Positions 1-7,753 of a stretch of 36,077 nucleotides of DNA are shown here, piece by piece (position 1 is the first letter of the stretch; each line of letters starts with the position of its first letter). A program made the translations under genes and the position numbers. The stretch spans positions 1 through 36,077 of the forward strand of contig QQNF01000043.1 of assembly GCA_003402705.1 (NCBI GenBank). The letters are read 5' to 3'. The stretch comes from Verrucomicrobiota bacterium. Its GTDB lineage: Bacteria > Verrucomicrobiota > Verrucomicrobiia > Verrucomicrobiales > V1-33. The notes beneath the pieces are model-generated. The model made no database searches. It was given only the letters and a program-made list of their open reading frames with translations, and had not been told where the DNA came from.

Positions 1-420
1 CGCATCCCCAGGCAGCGCACCCACCCCAGTCCCCTCATTCCCTCCAGGATTCGACCCACCACTCGTCCACGCCGTCAGCATCCGGTGCAAACCCAGCGCC
101 ACATCCGCCGTCGTCACCGTCTGCGCATGCAGCCACACCTCCACACCCGTCACCACCGCCCCCGCAGGAATCGAAGTCACATCAAACGCCAGCAAACTCC
201 GCCGCCGCGACCCGCTCCCCTGATTCGTCCGACCCGCCACCACAAACTCCCCAGCCCCGTTCGCCACCGCACCCGCCGCATCCTCATACAGCACCGCATC
301 CCGCACCGCCCCAAACTGCAGCGTCGCCGCCCCCACTCCCCCACCCGCCAGCACCATCGTCACGCCAAGCACCGCCACCCCAACCCTCCGCCTGACAAAT
401 CCACTCCGCCCGCCACGCAC
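1..420 (-). CDS. Secreted protein with DNRLRE-like domain, cut by window edge
   Basis: Only the N-terminal part lies in the window. Reading leftwards, an Arg-rich start (GTG at 420, or ATG at 357) leads into a hydrophobic run (VGVAVLGVTMVLAGG) ending GAA, a plausible signal peptide that favours the upstream GTG. The mature part matches the middle of the divergent gene at 560-3232: both have a 'RDxxxxED' start, 'RRxLLxFxxTSIPAGAxV', a 'LHRMxxxW' stretch and a following 'GxNxGxxEGxG' loop. This is typical of DNRLRE-type beta-sandwich domains found in secreted proteins of this phylum. The G-ending codons fit a real minus-strand gene here. Catalytic activity, if any, would lie beyond the edge. 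The start codon is uncertain because no Shine-Dalgarno is visible. Confidence 0.7.
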   Translation of the reverse strand, partial: MRGGRSGFVRRRVGVAVLGVTMVLAGGGVGAATLQFGAVRDAVLYEDAAGAVANGAGEFVVAGRTNQGSGSRRRSLLAFDVTSIPAGAVVTGVEVWLHAQTVTTADVALGLHRMLTAWTSGGSNPGGNEGTGVGALPGDA

Positions 421-559
421 CAACCGCGTGCCAGCATCGACACCCTTTTCACCGGAATGGCACTTGGCGTGACGCCTGAAAATTGATAACGACATGACCT
501 TACGTGTACTGCCAGATTACGCCCTGTCGCCGCAATCCTTTTCCATCACCGCCGCCACC

Positions 560-3232
560 ATGAAGTCTCCTAAGCTCCTTCCAGCTCTCGGCTCCGCCCT
601 CGCCGCCGCCCTCTCCTTCCCGTCCGCCGCCTCCGCCGCCTTCCCTCCCCTCAAACTCGAACTCGTCGCCGACCTCCAACTCCTCGCCCCACTCGCCTTG
701 ACCCACGCCGGCGATGGCTCCGGCCGCTCGTTCATCGTCGAACAACGCGGAGCCATCCGCATCTTCCGCAATGGCATGCTCCTCCCCGTCCCCTTCCTCG
801 ACATCCGCTCCAAGCTCGTCCCCGAAACCCCTAACTACGACGAACGCGGTCTCCTCGGCCTCGCCTTCCACCCTGCCTACGCCAACGCCGCCTCCCCAGG
901 CTTCGGCCGGTTCTATGTCTTCTACATGGAACCTTCCCCCAATGCCCCCGGCACCGCCGACAACCCCGTCAACTGCCGCACCGTCATCTCCGAATTCCGC
1001 GTCTCCTCCACCAATCCCAACCTCGCCGACCCAGCCTCCGAACGGGTCCTCCTCAAATTCGACAAGCCTCAGTCCAATCACGGCGGCGGCTGTCTCGCCT
1101 TCGGCCCCGACAACTTCCTCTACTTCTCCGTCGGCGACGGCGGCGGCAGCAACGACAACGGCGCAGGCCACACCGGCGGCTCCCCCACCACCCCGCGCCC
1201 CACCAACGCCAAAGGCAACTCCCAGGACCTCACAAAAATCTTCGGCAAAATCCACCGCATCGATCCCCTCGGCACCAACGCCCCCGGCGGTCAGTACGGC
1301 ATCCCCGCCGACAATCCCTTCGCCTCCAGCCCTAACGGCGAACGCCCCGAAATCTACGCCTTCGGGCTCCGCAACTGCTGGCGCTTCAGCTTCGACAAAC
1401 GCCCCGGCGGCACCAACCGTCTCTTCGCCGCCGACGTCGGCCAGAACGCCGTCGAAGAGGTCAATCTCATCACCAAAGGCGGCAACTACGGCTGGCGAAA
1501 CCGCGAAGGATCCTTCGTCCCTTCCTTCGCCATCGACGCCCCAGCCATGTCCGCCCCCGCCATCGACCCCATCGGTCAGTACGCCCACCCAGGCATCGAA
1601 ATCGGCTCGCCCCCGCTCCCCCAGATCGGGGTCTCCGTCAGCGGCGGCTACCTCTACCGCGGCTCCGCCATCCCCGCCCTGCAAGGCAAATACGTCTTCG
1701 GCGACTGGAGCCGCACCCCCATCATCGCCAACGCCCCGCCTAACCCCACCGGCGAAGGCGTTCTCCTCGGCCTCGAAGAAACCTCCCCCAGTGTCTGGAA
1801 ACTCGCCACTCTCGACATCCTCGGCGGCAATCCCATCCCGCGCTACATCCTGAGCTTCGGCGAAGACGAAGCCGGTGAACTCTACGTCCTCACCAAACGG
1901 GTCCAGGCCACCAGCGGGCTCGACGGTGCCACCGGTCTCCCTAGCGGCTCCATCTACAAAATCGTCCCAGTCCCGGCCACCACCCCCCTCACCGTCAACG
2001 CCGCCAGAGACAACTTCATCTCCCAGGAAGACAACGACAGCAACGGCGCCGGTTCATGGATCTTCGCCGGTGCCACCGAACCCTCCAAAAATCAGGCCGC
2101 CGTCCGCCGCGCCCTCCTCGGCTTCACCCTCACCAGCATCCCCGCCGGTGCCACCGTCGCCTCCGCTTCCCTCCAGCTCACCATGGACCGCACCATCGTC
2201 GGCGCCTTCCCTTTCTCCCTCCACCGCATGACCGCTAACTGGGGCGAAGGCACCGCCAACGCCGGCGCTCAGGAAGGCGCCGGAACCACCGCCTCCGCCA
2301 CCGACACCACATGGGCCAAACCGTTCCACGGCCAACCCGCCACATGGACCTCCCCAGGCGGCGACTTCCTCCCCTCCCCCTCCGCCACCACCTCCGTCAA
2401 CAACAACGCCGCCTACTCATGGTCCGGCCCCGCCCTCACCGCCGACCTCAACACGTGGCTCGCCAACCCAGCCGCTAACTTCGGCTGGATCCTCAAGGCC
2501 GACTCCGAAACCATCATGGTCCGCTGCACCGGCACCGCCGGACAATCATCCCTCCTCCCAGCCTCCACCGACGGCCTCGCCATCGGCATGAAAGCCTTCG
2601 GCCCCAACATCCGCGCCAACGCCACCATCACCGCCATCGACGACGCCGCCGGCACCATCACCCTATCCAACACCCACCTCGCCAGCGTCAACGCCACCAT
2701 CTCCTTCTACCTCAACGCCCCCACCGCCAAACGCTTCGCCTCCCGCACCGGCTCCACCACCTCCGCCCGTCCACGCCTCACCGTCAACTACGTCCCCCCA
2801 CCCCCACCCCCAGCCACCAGACGCAAACAATGGGAAGCCGCTAACTACCTCGTCGGCCAGTACATCGATGACACCTACGACACCGACGGCGACTCCCTCA
2901 CCGACGGCCTCGAATACGCATGGGGCTTCTCCCCCCGCTCCACTAATATCCTCTCCTCAGGATTCTCCGTCACCCCCCCAGCCGCCGACGCCGTCACCCT
3001 CACCTTCCGCCGCGACCCCCTCGCCACCGACCTCACCTACCGCGCCCAGGTCTCCACCGACATGGTCTCATGGTCCACCCTCGCCACCAGCACCGCCGGT
3101 GCCACCCCCACCGGCCCAGGCTTCATCAGCGAATCCACCACCGACGTCTCCTTCCGCTCCGTCACCGTCCGCGACTCCATCCCCACCCCCAGCCCCAATC
3201 GCTTCTACCGCCTCTCCATCACCAGACAATAA
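560..3232 (+). CDS. Secreted PQQ-dependent sugar dehydrogenase (GSDH family) with DNRLRE-like and calcium-repeat tail
   Basis: About 890 aa. I chose the ATG at 560, not 494, because it gives a clean signal peptide (MKSPKLLPALGSALAAAL...ASAA). Residues about 30-450 form a glucose/sorbosone dehydrogenase six-bladed propeller with hallmarks DERGLLGLAFHP, LYFSVGDGGG, GKIHRIDP, PEIYAFGLRNCWRF, DVGQNAVEEVN, GGNYGWR and GGYLYRG. Family members oxidise sugars, or act as sugar-binding propellers, in the periplasm or outside the cell using PQQ; which applies here is not visible. Residues about 480-740 hold a DNRLRE-like beta-sandwich also present in the divergent gene at 1-420. After a proline run comes a calcium-binding-like DTDGDSLTDGLEYA motif and a C-terminal beta domain (VSTDMVSWSTL), probably surface-anchoring. 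Codons end almost always in C. No PQQ biosynthesis gene is in the window. Confidence 0.88.
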   Translation: MKSPKLLPALGSALAAALSFPSAASAAFPPLKLELVADLQLLAPLALTHAGDGSGRSFIVEQRGAIRIFRNGMLLPVPFLDIRSKLVPETPNYDERGLLGLAFHPAYANAASPGFGRFYVFYMEPSPNAPGTADNPVNCRTVISEFRVSSTNPNLADPASERVLLKFDKPQSNHGGGCLAFGPDNFLYFSVGDGGGSNDNGAGHTGGSPTTPRPTNAKGNSQDLTKIFGKIHRIDPLGTNAPGGQYGIPADNPFASSPNGERPEIYAFGLRNCWRFSFDKRPGGTNRLFAADVGQNAVEEVNLITKGGNYGWRNREGSFVPSFAIDAPAMSAPAIDPIGQYAHPGIEIGSPPLPQIGVSVSGGYLYRGSAIPALQGKYVFGDWSRTPIIANAPPNPTGEGVLLGLEETSPSVWKLATLDILGGNPIPRYILSFGEDEAGELYVLTKRVQATSGLDGATGLPSGSIYKIVPVPATTPLTVNAARDNFISQEDNDSNGAGSWIFAGATEPSKNQAAVRRALLGFTLTSIPAGATVASASLQLTMDRTIVGAFPFSLHRMTANWGEGTANAGAQEGAGTTASATDTTWAKPFHGQPATWTSPGGDFLPSPSATTSVNNNAAYSWSGPALTADLNTWLANPAANFGWILKADSETIMVRCTGTAGQSSLLPASTDGLAIGMKAFGPNIRANATITAIDDAAGTITLSNTHLASVNATISFYLNAPTAKRFASRTGSTTSARPRLTVNYVPPPPPPATRRKQWEAANYLVGQYIDDTYDTDGDSLTDGLEYAWGFSPRSTNILSSGFSVTPPAADAVTLTFRRDPLATDLTYRAQVSTDMVSWSTLATSTAGATPTGPGFISESTTDVSFRSVTVRDSIPTPSPNRFYRLSITRQ

Positions 3233-3538
3233 CCTCCGCCGCCCCACCAATCCCAACGGGCTCCAAGAACATAGGAGCCCAGGGACGTAGCAACGCGGAG
3301 GCCCTGGGATGCCAAGATTGCAAATCCCTGCGCCCCAACTGGGCGCGACAACACCGCCCAACCCTCCCGGCCCGAAAAACCCCAAAAACACCTTCGCGCC
3401 CGCCTCCCCCAACCCCAACAGGCATTCGTCCCCGGCAACCCACGGAAAAACCGGGAAATTCCCGATAACACTCCCCCCCGATTCCTGCTACGCAGCCACA
3501 AACACCGCCCTCTTCATCGACGCCCCGGAATCGCCACC
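3233..3538. other. Intergenic region with one copy of a structured repeat
   Basis: No gene is supported here. It holds repeat copy A (3276-3346), followed by C-rich sequence leading into the next start. Short open frames on both strands are low-complexity translations of the repeat. Confidence 0.6.
3276..3346. repeat. Dispersed structured repeat, copy A
   Basis: This 71-bp stretch aligns without gaps to 23781-23851, with about nine mismatches by eye. Both copies keep two inverted repeats. The first is CCCAGG paired with CCTGGG about 20 bases downstream; the second is GCGCCC at 3330-3335 paired with GGGCGC at 3341-3346. Pairing is kept although the loops differ, which suggests a selected hairpin in DNA or RNA. 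Confidence 0.8.
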
Positions 3539-4735
3539 ATGAATCCGCCCTCCGTTCCCAGACCTCTCCACCTGCCTTCACATCACCGGCTCGCTCCGCT
3601 CTCGGTTGCCCTCTCTGCAACGCTGACCGTTTTCGCATCCGCCGCAGAACCAATCGCCCCAGGCGAACTGGTCGCACCGAAAATCGAAATCATTGGCGGC
3701 AACCTCAATTTCACCGTCCAACCCTCCGTCGCAGGCCGCACCTACCTGCTCCAGTATTCAGACACCTTGCAGGGTGGAACATGGCAGAACCTTGGCAGCG
3801 CAGTCATCGGAAACGGAAACAACCTCGTACTCACCACCCCACACTCCGCCGGAACGCCCAGGCGGTTCTATCGTCTCTCACTCGATGCACCGCCTCCAGT
3901 CCCCGAAGGCTTCGCCCTCATCCCCGACGGTCCCTTCACTATGTGCCGCACCAGTGGCGACACGGACTTGTTTACCCCGCCCGTGACGGTGACGGTGAGC
4001 GCCTTCTTCATGGGGAAGAACGAAGTGACAAAAGCTCTGTGGGACGAGGTGCGGACTTGGGGCGCTAGCAATGGCTACACGGATCTGCGGGTAGGCGGTG
4101 GCAAGGCGAGCAATCACCCGGTGCATACGATCAGCTGGTTTGACACCGTCAAATGGTGCAATGCGCGCAGCCAGAAAGACGGGCTGACGCCGGTTTACAC
4201 CGTGAACGCCGGCGCGGTCATGAAGACCGGGGCAGCATCACCCACCGCGAACTGGACTGCGGATGGCTACCGCTTGCCAACGGAAGCGGAATGGGAAAAA
4301 GCCGCCCGCGACGGAGTGAGCGGGAAGCGCTTTCCCTGGGGCACGGATACAGTCAACCATAGTCAGGCAAATTACTATGCCTCGCAAGCCGTCAGCTACG
4401 ATCTGAGCGGAGTCATTAACAATTTTCATCCCATATACACTATTGGCATTGAGCCCTATACGTCACCGGTAGGGAGTTTTGGGGCAAATGGGTTCGGGTT
4501 GCATGACGTGGCCGGGAATGTCCAGGAGTGGTGCTGGGATTGGTATGAACGGTCGACATATGTGAGTAATGCTACCGATCCAAAAGGCGCTATAACGGGC
4601 GCTCACCGGGTGCAACGGGGCGGGAGTTGGAGCCTCAACGCGAGCTACAGCCGCGCCGCGGCCCGGTTCAGCGACACCCCGGCAACCACGAGCCTCAGAG
4701 TTGGCTTCCGCCTCGCCCGCAGTTCAGCCCCCTAG
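3539..4735 (+). CDS. Secreted formylglycine-generating-enzyme-like (SUMF1/C-type lectin fold) protein
   Basis: 398 aa. A proline-rich N-terminus runs into a hydrophobic export segment ending ...VFASAAEP. Residues about 50-115 are a small beta domain (YLLQYSDTLQGGTW). From about 123 it is a SUMF1/FGE-sulfatase domain: FMGKNEVTKALW, HPVHTISWFDTVKWCN, YRLPTEAEWEKAAR, FPWG, GLHDVAGNVQEWCWDW, RVQRGGSW and GFRLAR. True sulfatase-activating FGE carries paired copper-binding cysteines just after RGGS(W/F); here that stretch reads SLNASYSRAAARF with no cysteine, so sulfatase activation is unlikely and a binding role is more probable. The 5' third uses C-ending codons like its neighbours, while from about 3950 it uses many G-ending codons, as if the lectin-fold module came from elsewhere. 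See the separate entry for the hypervariable-looking end. Confidence 0.85.
   Translation: MNPPSVPRPLHLPSHHRLAPLSVALSATLTVFASAAEPIAPGELVAPKIEIIGGNLNFTVQPSVAGRTYLLQYSDTLQGGTWQNLGSAVIGNGNNLVLTTPHSAGTPRRFYRLSLDAPPPVPEGFALIPDGPFTMCRTSGDTDLFTPPVTVTVSAFFMGKNEVTKALWDEVRTWGASNGYTDLRVGGGKASNHPVHTISWFDTVKWCNARSQKDGLTPVYTVNAGAVMKTGAASPTANWTADGYRLPTEAEWEKAARDGVSGKRFPWGTDTVNHSQANYYASQAVSYDLSGVINNFHPIYTIGIEPYTSPVGSFGANGFGLHDVAGNVQEWCWDWYERSTYVSNATDPKGAITGAHRVQRGGSWSLNASYSRAAARFSDTPATTSLRVGFRLARSSAP
4625..4702 (+). other. Candidate diversity-generating-retroelement variable region (VR-like)
   Basis: This is the last part of the lectin-fold gene, between GGSW and GFRLAR. The invariant frame W...A...RAA.R...TP.T...GFR is kept. 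The positions that are Asn codons (AAC) in DGR templates of this fold are occupied by AGC, CTC, AAC, AGC, TAC, AGC, GCC, TTC, AGC and GAC, so nearly all are NNC. That is the footprint expected if adenines of AAC codons were substituted and the C kept. No template repeat, reverse transcriptase or Avd gene is seen in this window, so the call is inference. Confidence 0.4.
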
Positions 4736-5079
4736 AACCTGCCGGAAGCGGAACAAATCGAGGTGCCCCGCCTAGCTCATTACCGTTGAAGACAACGTCC
4801 TCCACCCCGAATCCTCAAGCTTCCCGCCTTCAGGCATGACACTCCCCAGGCGGAGCTAACCCAACTCCCCCGAACCGGAACACTTGCAGGCTCTCAACCT
4901 TGAGTCTGCGCAGAACAAGGATGCCCTCGGCCGAACTGCAGCAGACCGTCTCCCATCTCGTCATGCACCGCGATCAACGAACGGTCGGGAACCCCTCGAA
5001 GGGATCCCGATTCCAAGTGCATTTCGCCGCACCTCCTACTAATTTCCCTCTCGGAGGTGGCGATCCGGTCCACCACCCC
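4736..5079. other. Gap between convergent genes, no gene recognised
   Basis: 344 bases between the lectin-fold gene and the end of the Fic gene. The frames here have no recognisable domain, and the long open frame on the + strand is antisense to the Fic gene. I looked for a near-copy of the VR-like segment (a DGR template) and for a terminator with a T-run, and found neither. Confidence 0.5.
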
Positions 5080-6126
5080 TCAACCTCTCGTGTAATAAGT
5101 TCCCTTCCCCTGACCGTGGCGAAGCAATCTGCCGACACCAAGGAGTTCCTTGATCCGGACTTTGGCGGTCGACTCCGGCAGGCCGGTGAGGCGCACGACT
5201 TGGCCGAGCGTGAGGGTTTGCTCCGTGTTGAGCAGCTCCAGAATCCGGCGGGCACCGGGAGTCAATTCCATCGGGCGGGCATCAATTCTTTCCTGCAGGC
5301 GGCGGATCTGACGCATCAGGGAGCGCAGAAAAAAACGCAGCCATGCCTCCCAGTCGGGCCGCCCCTCCTGCCAGGAGATCTGCGTGCGCCTCAAGGCCAT
5401 GTAGTACGCCTCTTTGTTGGCCTCAATCACACTCTCCAAAGAGGAGTAGGGCGCATAGGAGTAACCGGCCCGCAGCAGCAGCAGAGTCGTCAGTATACGG
5501 GAGAGTCTGCCATTGCCATCCTGAAACGGGTGAATTGCCAGGAAAATCACCACGGCAACAGCGACACGGACCAGCGGGTGGAGTCCGGTGTCAGACTCCG
5601 CCTCCCGATGCCATTGCAGCAGAGCCTCCATGTGAAAGGGCGTGTCAAACGGGCTCGAGGTGGCAAAAACGATGCCCAGCTCCTTCCCGTTTTCATCGAA
5701 GGCGGACACGTGATTGGGCAGCGATTTCCATTGGCCCCGGTGGCGCTCGTCCTTCTCGCTGAACTGCAGCAGATCACGGTGGAGCTGCTGCACCATATTG
5801 ATCGTGAGCGGGATCTCCCGGGCGTGGGCGAACACCTGCTCCATGACGAAAGCGTAGCCAGCCACCTCCTGTTCGTCTCGGGTGGCGAAAGATTTGGTTT
5901 CCAGCCTTCCCAGCAGGTTCTCCACTTCCCGGTCGGTCAGGCGGGAGCCTTCAATCCGGGTGGACGAGCCGATGCTTTCTATCGTCGCCACCCGCCGCAA
6001 CCCGGTGAGCCGCTCCGGCACAAGGGATTCCATCGCCTTCCAGTGGCCTTTGAATTCGTCAATCTGGCTGAGAAGTTGCAGATCCTCAGCCGCGAGAGGC
6101 ATTGTGCGGGGCAAGGCCAGAATCAT
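5080..6126 (-). CDS. Fic family protein (class II, predicted AMP-transferase)
   Basis: 348 aa from the ATG at 6126. Fic proteins modify target proteins, usually by AMPylation from ATP. The Fic core motif HPFQDGNGR is intact (His about residue 199). An inhibitory-helix motif STRIEG, fitting the (S/T)xxxE(G/N) signature with Glu about 59, lies N-terminal, so this is a class II, self-inhibited enzyme. The C-terminus from about 290 (ELTPGARRILELLNTEQTLT...) looks like a winged helix, suggesting DNA binding and autoregulation. The frame stays open up to 6306, but those extra 60 codons translate a 10-bp tandem array and look non-coding, so I prefer the ATG at 6126 (6102 is also possible). Base composition lacks the G-rich sense strand of neighbouring minus genes, which suggests acquisition. 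No antitoxin gene is adjacent. Confidence 0.88.
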   Translation of the reverse strand: MILALPRTMPLAAEDLQLLSQIDEFKGHWKAMESLVPERLTGLRRVATIESIGSSTRIEGSRLTDREVENLLGRLETKSFATRDEQEVAGYAFVMEQVFAHAREIPLTINMVQQLHRDLLQFSEKDERHRGQWKSLPNHVSAFDENGKELGIVFATSSPFDTPFHMEALLQWHREAESDTGLHPLVRVAVAVVIFLAIHPFQDGNGRLSRILTTLLLLRAGYSYAPYSSLESVIEANKEAYYMALRRTQISWQEGRPDWEAWLRFFLRSLMRQIRRLQERIDARPMELTPGARRILELLNTEQTLTLGQVVRLTGLPESTAKVRIKELLGVGRLLRHGQGKGTYYTRG

Positions 6127-6160
6127 GTCCCAACCACGGTCGTGCGAAAGTCCATGGCAA

Positions 6161-6240
6161 GCTTTATTTAGCTCTATTTGACTCCATTTAGCTCTATTTA
6201 GCTCCAATTGGCTCTGTTTAGCTCCAATTGGCTTTATTCG
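6161..6240. repeat. Eight-copy 10-bp tandem array upstream of the Fic gene
   Basis: The + strand reads as eight decamers in exact register: GCTTTATTTA, GCTCTATTTG, ACTCCATTTA, GCTCTATTTA, GCTCCAATTG, GCTCTGTTTA, GCTCCAATTG, GCTTTATTCG. A ninth, decayed unit is at 6241-6250. The consensus is about GCTCYATTTA. It starts 35 bases upstream of the preferred Fic start. A 10-bp period places each unit on the same face of the helix, as in a cooperative protein-binding array. If the longer Fic frame were used, gain or loss of a unit would shift the frame. Confidence 0.85.
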
Positions 6241-6433
6241 GCTCGAAATCCCAGTGTCGTCCGCCGACCAGACGGTGCCTTCCCAGCGAACCGCCCTTTG
6301 ATCCAAGGTGCGAGCTGGGCGCGAATCGGCCCAAAGCCCCGTTCCTCAAGAAAACCATCGCCGCGAATGCCGGCAACCGCACCCGCCCTCTCGCCCTGCT
6401 CATGGCCGAACAGACGCCCGTCATCCCAACCCC
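6241..6433. other. Gap between waaA and the Fic array; weak minus-strand frame
   Basis: A minus-strand frame of 67 codons runs from a GTG at 6437, overlapping the waaA stop as GTGA, down to 6234. Its predicted product is Gly/Arg-rich, has no recognised domain and ends inside the decamer array. I see no terminator for waaA. I treat it as probably non-coding. Confidence 0.3.
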
Positions 6434-7753
6434 TCACTCCCCCACCACCTCCCCAATCGCCGCCACCGACCGCCGCGTCGCCCCCCGATGCTGCTCCAGC
6501 GCCAACCGCCCCCGCTCCGCCACCGCACGCGCCTCCTCCGGCGCCCGCAAAACCTCCTCCACCGCACCCCCTAACACCTCAATCCCTTCCACCTGCGTGA
6601 TCCCTCCCGCCCCCAGCAGCAACTGCATCAGCGGCGTGAAGTTCTCCATGTGAGGCCCGCAGATCACCGGCACCCCCGCCGCAATCGCCTCCGCAGGATT
6701 CTGCCCGCCCCGCGAAAGAAAACTCTTTCCCATCACCACCACCGTCGCCAGCGCCTGCCAATCCCGCAATTCCCCCGTCGAATCAATCACCAGCACCGGC
6801 ACCCCCGCTCCCCCTTCCGTCTCCTCCTCAACCCGCGTCCGCAGCACCGCACGCCCACCCATCGCCTCCACCGCCGCCACCACTTCACCCCGCCGCTCCG
6901 CATGCCTCGGAGCCACCGCAAGCCTGACCTCCGGCATCGCCTCCAGCACCGGCCGCAGCGACTCCACCAACGCCGCCTCTTCCCCGCCGTGCGTGCTCGC
7001 CGCCAGAATCACCGGATGCCCCGGACCCCACACTCGCTCCAGAATCCCCCGGAACTCCGGCACCCGTTCCTCCCTAACTGCTCCCGCCAGATCGTACTTC
7101 ACACTCCCGCTCAGCACAATCCGCTCCGCCGGAACCCCAATCGTCGCCCACCGCGACGCATCCGACGCATCCTGCACTAGCACCCGCGTCAGCAAACCGA
7201 ACACCGGCTCCACCAGCGCCCGCACCTTCCCATACCGACGCTCACTCCTTGGCGACAACCTCGCGTTCGCCAGCACCACCGGAATCCCCCGCCTCCGCGC
7301 ACCCCACACCAGATTCGGCCAAACTTCCGCCTCCACCAGCACCAGCACCACCGGCCGGATCAACCCCAGTAACTTCCCCGGCACGGGCAGCAGATCCACC
7401 GGACTGTAAATCACCGTCAGCGCCTCCGGCGCATCCTTCACCGCCACCGCATACCCAGTCGATGTCGTCACCGACAGCACCACCGGATCCCCCGGCGCAA
7501 CCTTCAACCGCTCCCCTATCAGCTTCCGCGCCACATTTACTTCCCCAACACTAACCGCATGCAGCCACCACGCCCGCCCGCGACCCGCCTCCAGCCGCGC
7601 CCGCGTCGCCGCATCAAACACCCCGAACCGCTGCCAGAACTTCGCCCCGTAACCTCCCCGCCGCCTCATCTTCACAAGGCTCGCCGGCAGCAGCACCACC
7701 AGCACAAACGGCAGCAGCAGATTATAAGCCAGCAGTATCATCCACAGCCGCAT
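6434..7753 (-). CDS. waaA: 3-deoxy-D-manno-octulosonic acid (Kdo) transferase
   Basis: 439 aa, close to the usual 420-440 of the family. It transfers Kdo from CMP-Kdo to lipid A precursor at the inner face of the inner membrane, a step of LPS core synthesis, and so marks the host as LPS-bearing. The N-terminal membrane anchor (MRLWMILLAYNLLLPFVLVV) precedes the conserved HAVSVGEV with the catalytic-type Glu at about residue 71. Further GT30 hallmarks are VEAEVWPNL, LANARLS, LVQDASDASRW, GSVKYD, the HGGEE stretch (ASTHGGEEAALV), ESL and the C-terminal MGKSF...GGQNPAEAIAAGVPVICGPHMENF. The start overlaps the end of rsmD by 32 bp, so the two are probably cotranscribed with rsmD first. No other LPS gene is nearby. 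Confidence 0.95.
   Translation of the reverse strand: MRLWMILLAYNLLLPFVLVVLLPASLVKMRRRGGYGAKFWQRFGVFDAATRARLEAGRGRAWWLHAVSVGEVNVARKLIGERLKVAPGDPVVLSVTTSTGYAVAVKDAPEALTVIYSPVDLLPVPGKLLGLIRPVVLVLVEAEVWPNLVWGARRRGIPVVLANARLSPRSERRYGKVRALVEPVFGLLTRVLVQDASDASRWATIGVPAERIVLSGSVKYDLAGAVREERVPEFRGILERVWGPGHPVILAASTHGGEEAALVESLRPVLEAMPEVRLAVAPRHAERRGEVVAAVEAMGGRAVLRTRVEEETEGGAGVPVLVIDSTGELRDWQALATVVVMGKSFLSRGGQNPAEAIAAGVPVICGPHMENFTPLMQLLLGAGGITQVEGIEVLGGAVEEVLRAPEEARAVAERGRLALEQHRGATRRSVAAIGEVVGE

Noticed and set aside
714..1853. Long plus-strand open frame rich in Pro, Ser, Ala and Thr
   Set aside because: It is a shifted frame of the sugar dehydrogenase gene; low-complexity product caused by C-rich codons.
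4900..6171. 423-codon plus-strand open frame
   Set aside because: It is antisense to the Fic gene, whose HPFQDGNGR motif and family plan are clear; the antisense product has no domain.
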